Assembly: GCA_025363455.1 (NCBI GenBank)
Contig: JANYDW010000052.1
Location: 1 to 64,000, forward strand
Origin: Oleiharenicola sp.
Lineage (GTDB): Bacteria; Verrucomicrobiota; Verrucomicrobiia; Opitutales; Opitutaceae
Length of the DNA: 64,000 nucleotides
Direction: 5' to 3'
Shown one piece after another: positions 1-7,931 of the stretch; position 1 is the first letter of the stretch; every line of letters starts with the position of its first letter. Position numbers and translations under genes: made by a program. The notes beneath the pieces were generated by a model, which saw only the letters and a program-made list of their open reading frames with translations, was not told where the DNA came from and made no database searches.

Positions 1-298
1 CCGGGATGGTGCGGGCCTGAGCGCCCGCCGCGGCCGCGGTGTGTCCGGACCCCGCGACAACGCCGCCAAAACCATGCGGACCGCGCAGAAACCGGCGCGA
101 AAGCAAAGCCCGCAGCTCGCGCTCGCGGCCCAAAATCACCCAACGGAGCACCAAAATCTCAAAACGGGCGGTTTTTCAGCAGCCTGTTAGTGGTTAATCG
201 CTGGATTGGTTCATCGCCTGAATATTTTGTGTTTCTTGTGCTTTTTGTGGCCAATGCTTGCCTCTGTGTCTTTGTGCCTTGGTGGTTAATTTGATCCC

Positions 299-1582
299 AT
301 GAACCCCAACATCGCCGCCAACCAGCAGCGCCTGTTCCTCACCTTCGTGGCCGAGCTGCGGCCGCACATCGGCCGCGACAGCGCCCTGCCGCGGCGCATC
401 AAGGAACTGTTCGCCCGCCACCGCGCCATCGGCTCCCGCGATCGCAAACTCTACCGCGAACTCGTCTACACTTACCTGCGATTTTTCCCGTGGATCGATC
501 CGCTGCTCGACACAACGCCCGACCTCGCCGCGAAAATCACCGCCTGGCTCGCCCCCGAGTTGAAGCCTACCTCCCCTTACCGCGCCGCCCACTGCGCCGA
601 CTGGCCTGCCGTCCCCGCCACCCTCGAGGAGAAGTCCGAGACACTTCGACAACTCCTGCAGCAAGGTGGAGCGCGGCCTCTGGACGCGCTTTCTTCAACC
701 CGTCCAGAGGCCGGGTTCCACCAGTTCTCCCCGGAAGCATTGCTGCCACACTGGTTCAAGGAGCATTGTCCGGAGGCTTTTGCCTCCCCGCACCTCGACA
801 CCCTTAACAGCCGCGCCGGCGTCTGGGTCCGCATTCAGTGCAACGAGCGCGCCTTGGTGCTCGACGAGTTCCGGGCCCGGCAATGGACCTTCGAGCAGCC
901 CGCCGATTTCCCCGACGCCGTCTGCCTGCCGCCCAACGCCGAGGTCGCCGGCTCCGACGCCTATCGTCGCGGCTTCATCGAGATCCAGGACCTCGGCTCG
1001 CAACTTGTGCTCGCTTGCGCCCCGATCATGCCCGGCGGTCGCTGGCTCGACGCCTGCGCTGGGGCGGGTGGGAAGACCCTCCAACTCGCCCGCATGCTCG
1101 GCGACGCCGGCCACGTAGACGCCACCGATATTCGCTCCGACATCCTCGACGAACTCGATGACCGAGCCAAGCGCGCCCGGCTCACCAATATCACCATCGT
1201 CCGCGAGCCCGCCGACGCCTACGATGGCGTCCTCGTGGACGCCCCCTGCTCCGGCTCGGGTACCTGGCGCCGCCAGCCGCACCTCAAGTGGTACGTGAAG
1301 CCCGAGAGCATCACCGCGTTCACCAAGACCCAACTCGAAATTCTTCAAGCCCACGCCCCACGCGTGAAACCGGGTGGACTCCTCATCTACGCCACCTGTT
1401 CGTTGAGCCAGCACGAGAACCACGACGTCGTCGCCACGTTCCTGAAATCTCATGCTGGCTTCAAGCCCGAGCCCTCCGCCGATACCCACGGCGGCACTTT
1501 CGACGGCTTAGGCACGTTGCTCCTTCCTGGTACCCGCAACACCGACGGTTTCTATGTAGCCCTGCTGCGAAGAGTTTTGTGA
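299..1582 (+). CDS. RsmB/NOL1/NOP2-family 16S rRNA (cytosine-C5) methyltransferase
   Basis: ORF with SAM-binding motif LDACAGAGGKTLQLA and catalytic motifs VDAPCSGSGTWRR and YATCSLSQHEN, typical of m5C RNA methyltransferases. Confidence 0.88.
   Translation: MNPNIAANQQRLFLTFVAELRPHIGRDSALPRRIKELFARHRAIGSRDRKLYRELVYTYLRFFPWIDPLLDTTPDLAAKITAWLAPELKPTSPYRAAHCADWPAVPATLEEKSETLRQLLQQGGARPLDALSSTRPEAGFHQFSPEALLPHWFKEHCPEAFASPHLDTLNSRAGVWVRIQCNERALVLDEFRARQWTFEQPADFPDAVCLPPNAEVAGSDAYRRGFIEIQDLGSQLVLACAPIMPGGRWLDACAGAGGKTLQLARMLGDAGHVDATDIRSDILDELDDRAKRARLTNITIVREPADAYDGVLVDAPCSGSGTWRRQPHLKWYVKPESITAFTKTQLEILQAHAPRVKPGGLLIYATCSLSQHENHDVVATFLKSHAGFKPEPSADTHGGTFDGLGTLLLPGTRNTDGFYVALLRRVL
664..723. repeat. 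Palindromic repeat family A, inside the rsmB-like CDS
   Basis: aggtggagcgcggcctctggacgcg...cgtccagaggccgggttccacca; near-identical arms at 7656-7730 and 21675-21750. Confidence 0.8.
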
Positions 1583-1637
1583 GTCGTCCGAGTTTTTCGC
1601 GGCCAACCCCAACTATCGCCTTCATCTAATCTATTCT

Positions 1638-2144
1638 ATGAAATCCCTCCCTTGTTGTGTGCTGTTTTTGCTTCTGTGGGGGTGCTGTAATGCGGCGCCG
1701 TTTTCACCACTTATGCCGGAGAATCATTACGGCGTTATGGCTTCCAATTGGCGTTTTGCCTCGTCCCTCTCTGCCGACGCCACCGGAACCATCGAATTCG
1801 TAGTGATAACTGCCAATGGCCCGGAACGAATAGTTGGGCGGGTCGAAGTGCGTCCGTTTCAAAGCTCCGAAAGCAAAATCCCCGATTTGCATGTGCTCTT
1901 AACCACGGCAGTTGTGGCTGGCCGCAAGCAGGCGGTCTTGATTGCTGGCTACGGAATTCGCTCAGGTGCGTTTGTCGTGGATGACGCAGACCTGACGACT
2001 AAGTCACGTATCGTGGATGGAACACCTGCAACCGATGCGAAAGGAGAACATGCCCTCTTGGTATTTGGCGGAGACTCGATGAATTTGAGTTCGGGAGAAG
2101 GCATCACAGGTCGCTTGCTGCTGCGCTACCGAGGTGGCCGGTAA
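1638..2144 (+). CDS. Hypothetical secreted/lipoprotein-like protein
   Basis: ORF with N-terminal hydrophobic signal MKSLPCCVLFLLLWGCCNAAP; no recognised domain. Confidence 0.55.
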   Translation: MKSLPCCVLFLLLWGCCNAAPFSPLMPENHYGVMASNWRFASSLSADATGTIEFVVITANGPERIVGRVEVRPFQSSESKIPDLHVLLTTAVVAGRKQAVLIAGYGIRSGAFVVDDADLTTKSRIVDGTPATDAKGEHALLVFGGDSMNLSSGEGITGRLLLRYRGGR

Positions 2145-2155
2145 AGCTAGAGAGC

Positions 2156-2863
2156 ATGATGAGCCGGACTTTTAGCGCAGCCCTCCTCTGCTTCATGATT
2201 ATTGCCAGCGTCGCTTCAGCTAAGGAAGCCGTCATCCTGCTCCACGGCTTGGCTCGGACGGACAAGTCGATGGCGAAGATGGCCGCCGCACTCGAAGCCG
2301 AGGGTTTCACGGTCCTGAATGTCGACTATCCCTCCCGCGAAGCCACGGTCGAAGCCCTGGCCAACAAGGTCATCCCCGCCGCGTTGGCCGATCCCAAGCT
2401 CAAGGACGCCGAGCGACTTCATTTTGTTACCCACTCGTTGGGTGGCATTCTGGTTCGACAGTATCTCAAGACCGAGCACCCCACCAATCTCGGCCGCGTG
2501 GTCATGCTCGGACCGCCCAACCAAGGCAGTGAGGTTGTGGACCGGATCGGCGACTGGCGCGCGTTCTCTGCCATCAACGGCCCGGCCGGCAAACAACTCG
2601 GCACCGGACCTGACTCCGTGCCGAACCAACTCGGTCCGGTTGACTTCGAGCTGGGAGTGATCGCCGGCGACCGGTCCATCAACTGGATCAACAGCCTCAT
2701 GATTCCCGGCCCGGACGACGGCAAGGTCTCGGTCGAACGCACCAAGGTCGCCGGCATGAAGGCCCACCTCATCCTCCACGCCACCCATCCCTATCTGATG
2801 AAAAACGCCCGCGCCATCCGTGAGACTATCAACTTCCTGCGCCACGGCCAGTTCACCCGCTAA
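2156..2863 (+). CDS. Alpha/beta-hydrolase, lipase/PGAP1-like, secreted
   Basis: Signal peptide; ILLHGLART oxyanion region; THSLGG nucleophile elbow; C-terminal HATHPYLM. Confidence 0.8.
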   Translation: MMSRTFSAALLCFMIIASVASAKEAVILLHGLARTDKSMAKMAAALEAEGFTVLNVDYPSREATVEALANKVIPAALADPKLKDAERLHFVTHSLGGILVRQYLKTEHPTNLGRVVMLGPPNQGSEVVDRIGDWRAFSAINGPAGKQLGTGPDSVPNQLGPVDFELGVIAGDRSINWINSLMIPGPDDGKVSVERTKVAGMKAHLILHATHPYLMKNARAIRETINFLRHGQFTR

Positions 2864-2884
2864 GTGTGCTTCATTTTCTACAGA

Positions 2885-3036
2885 CAGTTAACCGCTAATC
2901 GTCGCTAATCAGCGCTAATGGAGCGAACAACCGGTTTTGTCCTTCACCCTTCGTTCACCGATCAGGTGAACTGCCCGGCCTCCGGTTCTGGAGCATTTTT
3001 GTGCTTAGCGCTCATTAGCGTGAATTAGCGGTTACT
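2885..3036. repeat. Nested inverted repeat ('ctaatc' family) with inner hairpin
   Basis: agttaaccgctaatcgtcgctaatcagcgctaat / gcgctcattagcgtgaattagcggttact; inner gttcacc-gatca-ggtgaac (2953-2971). Confidence 0.75.
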
Positions 3037-3136
3037 CCGCTGGGCTTTCTCGATTGAACCTGTTGCCACAACCCACTCAGAGATCAGCCTTGGCCCACAA
3101 TACTTGAACGATAGGCTGGCCGGAAACAACACCCAC

Positions 3137-3388
3137 ATGGCCCTCGAACTCCGACCCAACTGTGAATGCTGCGACAAGGACCTCCCGCCTGCGTCAGAGG
3201 AGGCCTACATCTGCACTTTCGAGTGCACCTTCTGCCTCGATAGCGCCCGCGACAAACTCGGCTACATCTGCGCCAACTGTGGCGGCGAACTCGTGCGTCG
3301 CCCCATCCGCCCGGCCGCCAAGCTGGTCAAGAACCCACCCTCCACGGTCCGTGTTCTCCGCGACAAGCCCTGCGCGCCAGCCTCGTGA
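3137..3388 (+). CDS. DUF1272-like small cysteine-rich (zinc-binding) protein
   Basis: MALELRPNCECCDKDLPPASEEAYICTFECTFCLDS..CANCGGELVRRP; multiple Cys pairs. Start trimmed from 3104. Confidence 0.8.
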   Translation: MALELRPNCECCDKDLPPASEEAYICTFECTFCLDSARDKLGYICANCGGELVRRPIRPAAKLVKNPPSTVRVLRDKPCAPAS

Positions 3389-3408
3389 GGTAAGTTTGTT
3401 TTCGGAAT

Positions 3409-3482
3409 GTGGGAGGGGCTTTATGCCCCGACGGTTTGATGCAGACCTAGGGTGTGACGGGGCATAAAGCCGCTCCCACACA
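3409..3482. repeat. Palindromic repeat (gtgggaggggctttatgccccg / cggggcataaagccgctcccacac)
   Basis: Inverted arms read directly, between the DUF1272-like gene and the MBL gene. Confidence 0.8.
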
Positions 3483-3540
3483 CCAACCACGAACCAACGC
3501 CGCACTTGCGAACGGCCCGCGGCGCGATTGGCTCTCGTCC

Positions 3541-4368
3541 ATGCCCCGCATCCCGCTTGAGGACAATTTCACCGACGTCATCGGCAAGGCCCAACGCGGG
3601 CACCAACTGACCGACGCCGCTCTTGCCGCCAAGGCCGGCGTCAGCGTCGAGGAGGTGAAGGCCGTCAAGGGCGGTGAAATCCGCGAACCCGTCCTCCGCG
3701 CCCTCGCCAAGCCGCTCCACCTCGAGCGCGAGACCCTTGTCGCCCTCGCTCACCGCAAGTGGTATCCCGAGCAACCGCTGTTTCCGCGTGGCTTCGCTAT
3801 GTTCAACACCCCGCACGAGGACATGACCGTCAACGCCTACCTCGTATGGGACGGCAAGACGCGCCAGGCCGCCGCTTTCGACACCGGCTCCGACGCCCAG
3901 CCAATCCTCGACACAATCGCCGGTGAGAACCTGACCCTACGTTATGTTTTCCTCACCCACACGCACGACGACCACATCGCCGACCTGCCCCACCTCGCCT
4001 CCACGGGCGCCGAAGTCTGGGCGAGCGAGCTCGAGCCCGCACCCCATGCCGGCGCGAAGACCTTTCAGGAAAACGCCCACTTCCATCTCGGCGAACTAGC
4101 GATCAAGACCCTTTTCACGTGGGGCCATTCGCCCGGCCAGACGTCGTTCTATGTCACCGGCCTCGCCTGGCCGCTCGCCATCGTCGGGGACTCCCTTTTC
4201 GCCAGCTCGATGGGCGGCGGGCTTGTCTCCTACGACATGCAGCTGAGGAACAACAAGCAGAAGTTGATGACGCTCCCGGGCGACACGGTCTTCGCCTGCG
4301 GCCACGGCCCCCTCACCACCCTCAAGCAGGAGAAGAAGCACAATCCCTTCTTCGCCCGCGGATCCTGA
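3541..4368 (+). CDS. MBL-fold metallohydrolase with N-terminal HTH-like segment
   Basis: MBL motif LTHTHDDHIADL plus GHSPGQ and GDSLF; N-terminus LTDAALAAKAGVSVEEVKAVKGG resembles an XRE-type HTH. Confidence 0.82.
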   Translation: MPRIPLEDNFTDVIGKAQRGHQLTDAALAAKAGVSVEEVKAVKGGEIREPVLRALAKPLHLERETLVALAHRKWYPEQPLFPRGFAMFNTPHEDMTVNAYLVWDGKTRQAAAFDTGSDAQPILDTIAGENLTLRYVFLTHTHDDHIADLPHLASTGAEVWASELEPAPHAGAKTFQENAHFHLGELAIKTLFTWGHSPGQTSFYVTGLAWPLAIVGDSLFASSMGGGLVSYDMQLRNNKQKLMTLPGDTVFACGHGPLTTLKQEKKHNPFFARGS

Positions 4369-4378
4369 AGGGACGGAA

Positions 4379-4544
4379 TGGCCACGAAAAACACGAGAAA
4401 CATAAACCATCCTCCAACGTCATCCTGAGCGTAGCGAAGGATCCACACGCAAGATGCAGCCTTCACCGTCCCCTTGGATCCTTCGCTACGTTCAGGATGA
4501 CAGGTCTCCGTAGTGAATTTCCAATTATTGTGTTTTTCGTGGCC
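4379..4544. repeat. Nested composite inverted repeat
   Basis: Outer tggccacgaaaaacac / gtgtttttcgtggcc; inner gtcatcctgagcgtagcgaaggatcc (4419-4444) / ggatccttcgctacgttcaggatgac (4476-4501). Confidence 0.85.
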
Positions 4545-4576
4545 CAAACTCCGGGGCGTGAGGTTTGCGGGGTAGC

Positions 4577-5944
4577 ATGAGCACCACCGCCCATGATCCC
4601 TACGCTGCGTTGCGGCATGCTGGCTACCGGCGGTTCCTCGCCGGCAATTTCCTCTCCAACATCGGTCGCCAAGCCTTGAGCGTGGCCGCGGCGTGGCAGA
4701 TCTACCAGTGGACCAACTCGGCCACGGCTCTCGGCCTCGTCGGCCTCGTCAATGTCCTGCCGCTCCTCGCCCTCGTGTTGCCCGCCGGCGTCCTCGCTGA
4801 CCGGTATGATCGGCGGCTCCTCATCCTGCGGAGCGCCACAGTCTCGACGCTGTTGTCGGTCGCCCTCGCCGCGACTGCTTACTACCACGCTCGCATCCCG
4901 CATTTGGCGGTGCTCAACCAGGCCAACAACCTCCTGCGTCACATTGCCGTCGTCTTCGAGCGCCACGCCGACCCGGCTTCGCTGCACTTCGATCATGCGG
5001 CGCTGCCGTTGCTCTACTTGCTCCTGTTTCTGCAGGCGACCGTCCGCGTACTGGCCGGGCCCTCCCGCGCTGCCATCGTGCCTCTGCTGATTCCGCCCTC
5101 GGCCCTGAGCAACGCCGTCAACTGGAGCGCCAGTACCTTCGAGCTCTCCACCGTCGTGGGACCGGCCCTCGGCGGCCTGATCGTGGCCTACTGGGATTAC
5201 TCCGCCGTGTACCTGCTCGACGTGTTCACCTCGCTCTCCCTCGCCCTGCTCCTCATTGGCGTGAAGCTCGCGGCCCAGCCTGATGCCAGCATGCGACCCG
5301 CCGTCGGCATGTTCGCCGGCATCGAGTTCATGTGGCGCAACCAGACCGTCCTCGCCGCCATGTCGCTCGACCTTTTTGCGGTGATTCTGGGCGGAGCCAC
5401 CGCCCTGCTGCCCATCTACGCCGACCAGATCCTTCACGTCGGCCCGGCCGGACTCGGCTGGCTGCGCGCCGCGCCCTCCGCCGGGGCGATCTGCATGGCG
5501 ATGTTCACGGCGCACCGGCCCAGCGCCAAGCGCCCGGGCCTGATCATGCTCTGGTCCGTCGCCGGTTTCGGCGCCGCGATCAGCCTGTTTAGCTATTCGA
5601 CCGTCATCTGGCTCTCGCTCCTCGCCCTGTTCCTGAGCGGAGCCTTCGACAACTACAGCGTCGTGGTGCGGCACTCGCTGGTGCAGCTCATGACCCCCGA
5701 CGCCCTCCGCGGTCGCGTGACCGCCGTGAACCAGCTCTTCATCGGCTCCTCCAACGAAATCTCCGCCCTGCGCGCCGGGCTGAGCGCTGCGCTCTTCGGC
5801 CCGGTCATGGCCGCCGGCGTCGGGGGCTTGGCCACCATCGCCGTGACCGGCCTCATCGCCCTGCTCGCGCCGTCGCTCAAGCATGTCCCGCCGTTGCACC
5901 AGATTCAGGCCCAATCTGACGAATTGGAAAAAGCTCCAGTTTAG
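4577..5944 (+). CDS. MFS transporter (EntS-like exporter type)
   Basis: About 12 hydrophobic segments; N-terminal YRRFLAGNFLSNIGRQALSVAAAWQIYQ is typical of the EntS/MFS_3 family. Confidence 0.82.
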   Translation: MSTTAHDPYAALRHAGYRRFLAGNFLSNIGRQALSVAAAWQIYQWTNSATALGLVGLVNVLPLLALVLPAGVLADRYDRRLLILRSATVSTLLSVALAATAYYHARIPHLAVLNQANNLLRHIAVVFERHADPASLHFDHAALPLLYLLLFLQATVRVLAGPSRAAIVPLLIPPSALSNAVNWSASTFELSTVVGPALGGLIVAYWDYSAVYLLDVFTSLSLALLLIGVKLAAQPDASMRPAVGMFAGIEFMWRNQTVLAAMSLDLFAVILGGATALLPIYADQILHVGPAGLGWLRAAPSAGAICMAMFTAHRPSAKRPGLIMLWSVAGFGAAISLFSYSTVIWLSLLALFLSGAFDNYSVVVRHSLVQLMTPDALRGRVTAVNQLFIGSSNEISALRAGLSAALFGPVMAAGVGGLATIAVTGLIALLAPSLKHVPPLHQIQAQSDELEKAPV

Positions 5945-6213
5945 AGCTATTTGAAAATTGAAGGAGATGGAGCGCGTAGCCCGCTCGACAAGCTCAGGGC
6001 CCTTTCGGCTTTGGCTCAAGGCTTGAGCGAGTCGAACGGCTTAAGCCTGCCGAAACGGCTCCTCAACGCGCGTGGCTCGAAAACGCAGTCGGGAGCAGCG
6101 CGTTCCACCTTAGCCGCAGCCCATACCATTTTGAACCCTCTAGTCCGGAGCTGGAAACGGGGAAACGCATCCAAGGATAACGCTGAAAGCATTTGGTCAT
6201 GTCCCGGGTTGAA

Positions 6214-6329
6214 TTGTCATCGCGAGGCTGGCGAGACCAGCCGTGGCGATCCATCAAGCCAGCCCACTCCCGGCCAGGCTGCGGCTGGATTGCCTCGTGC
6301 TCGCTTCGTGTGCCTCCTCGCAATGACAA
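6214..6329. repeat. Palindromic repeat ('ttgtcatcgcgaggctggcgag' family)
   Basis: Arms ttgtcatcgcgaggct... / ...gcctcctcgcaatgacaa; related copy at 14448-14555. Confidence 0.7.
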
Positions 6330-6387
6330 ATCAGGATGATACCAGCTTTCAGCTCGAAAGCGGACCAGCGTGGCATTACCAAATACC

Positions 6388-7488
6388 ATGGTCACACGAA
6401 ACCGTTCCCTGCTGGGAGTATTTTCGGTCATCGGCTTGGGCGTCGCATTAACCGCCTGCCGCACCCCAGCCGCCAAGCTGTCCCCGGCGACGCCATGCAT
6501 GGCCGTGCTCGACCGCTTCACGGCGCCGGACGTGCCGGAATTCGCCGCCAGCGAAACGCTGTCTCCCGTCGGCAAACGGACTGTTGCAATGCCGCCCGCG
6601 GATTTGCCCGGCAAAGGTCTCGCGGAGCATCCCATGCTCTACGTCGGCGAAAATTTCACCAAGATGTTTCTGGTCAACGCTGGCAAGGTGACCTGGACCT
6701 TTCAGACCGGGCCGGGCTACGAGTATGACGACGTGTGGATGCTTTCCAACGGCAACATACTTTTCACCCGGATGACGTATATCGCCGAGATCACGCCCGA
6801 CAAAAAAGTGGTGTGGCGGTACGATTGCTCCATTCCCCCCGGACTGAAACACACGGAGGTTCACACCTGCCAGCCGATCGGCTTGGACAAGGTTATGTTC
6901 GTCGTGAACGGTCTGCCGCCCCGGATGATGGTGGTTAACACCAAGACCGGCGCGGTCGAGATCGACCATGAGCTTCCCCTTGGCCAGGCCGCCAACCCCG
7001 GCTCCATTCATGGGCAGTTTCGCCGGGCGCGGTACACCGCCCAGGGAACGTATCTCGTGTCCTACCTGAGCGAGGGCAAGGTCGTGGAATTTGATAAAGA
7101 TTTCCACGAAACCTGGAGTTACAAGATCAGGTCACCATGGGCTGCGATCCGCCTGAAGAACGGCAATACCCTGGTCACCGATGAACGCGACAGCCTCACC
7201 CGCGAGGTGGACCCGCACGGGGAAACAGTCTGGGAGTTCAAGTCGAGTGAACTGCCGGAGGTTTACCGGTTGGTCGATCCGCCGCAGACCTGCACCCGCC
7301 TGGCCAATGGCAACACCATCTTCTGTTCCCGCGGTGGCCGGGGCAAGGGCCCGCAACTCGTCGAAATCACACCGGACAAAAAAGTCGTCTGGGTGCTGCA
7401 GGATTGGCAGGCGCTTGGCGATGCCACCGCCGTCCAAATCCTCGACGACCCCGGCATCCCGGAAATCCCCGGAGAATCTGGACACTGA
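6388..7488 (+). CDS. Lipoprotein with beta-propeller / PQQ-like repeats
   Basis: Lipobox-like GVALTAC; repeated blade motif EITPDKKVVW; GNTLVTDE, GNTIFCS. Confidence 0.65.
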   Translation: MVTRNRSLLGVFSVIGLGVALTACRTPAAKLSPATPCMAVLDRFTAPDVPEFAASETLSPVGKRTVAMPPADLPGKGLAEHPMLYVGENFTKMFLVNAGKVTWTFQTGPGYEYDDVWMLSNGNILFTRMTYIAEITPDKKVVWRYDCSIPPGLKHTEVHTCQPIGLDKVMFVVNGLPPRMMVVNTKTGAVEIDHELPLGQAANPGSIHGQFRRARYTAQGTYLVSYLSEGKVVEFDKDFHETWSYKIRSPWAAIRLKNGNTLVTDERDSLTREVDPHGETVWEFKSSELPEVYRLVDPPQTCTRLANGNTIFCSRGGRGKGPQLVEITPDKKVVWVLQDWQALGDATAVQILDDPGIPEIPGESGH

Positions 7489-7655
7489 TCCTGTCACCCC
7501 GGTTGCCAGCCTGGTTTCGATTGGCGCCCGCCCCACCAAGGTTCTTCTCGCATCTCTGTCCGCCTGACAGTGACACGGCGGAAGTTGTGGTGCCTCCGCT
7601 ATTCGCTGCTGTCGCTCGATATGGCCTCCGTCATCCGGAATCATTCGATCGAATT

Positions 7656-7730
7656 GGGTGGAACGCGGCCTCTGGACGCGTTTCCTCCTCCGTGCATTCT
7701 GCGAACCCGTCCGGAGGCCGGGTTCCACCA
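7656..7730. repeat. Palindromic repeat family A (intergenic copy)
   Basis: ggtggaacgcggcctctggacgcg...cgtccggaggccgggttccacca; matches 664-723. Confidence 0.8.
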
Positions 7731-7931
7731 TTTAGTCCGGACACCGCGAATAATAACACGCCTTAACTGAATGCTTCCGGCTTCATAGGCCGGGCTATGT
7801 CCTTTCGGCTCTTCCTGCGACCGCGGTTCGTGGGCCACAATGCCGGCGCTTTCCTGCCTCTGCCGCAAAGGCGGGCTTGTCGTTAGCCTCCAACTGCGGC
7901 ACCTCAGGTCACTGCCCCAATGCTTTCACCC

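Noticed and set aside
1-190. Possible C-terminal end of a CDS entering from the left (frame 2, ...LKTGGFSAAC*, stop at about 188-190)
   Set aside because: Too short and low-complexity to identify; no motif, so not called as a feature.
194-664. Small ORF with LTTKAQRHRGKHWPQKAQETQ
   Set aside because: Translation of a start-proximal repeat, antisense to rsmB; not a real gene.
4463-6019. 518-aa minus-strand ORF opposite the MFS gene
   Set aside because: Antisense shadow; Gly/Glu/Gln-rich low complexity and overlaps the repeat at 4379-4544.
5970-6062. Possible further palindrome (gctcgacaagctcagggc...gagcgagtcgaacggc...gccgaaacggct)
   Set aside because: Arms too imperfect by eye to delimit confidently, though probably another dispersed repeat.
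7641-7868. Small minus-strand ORF with WWNPASGRV..SRGRVPP
   Set aside because: Translation of a family A palindrome; used only as evidence of repeat identity.
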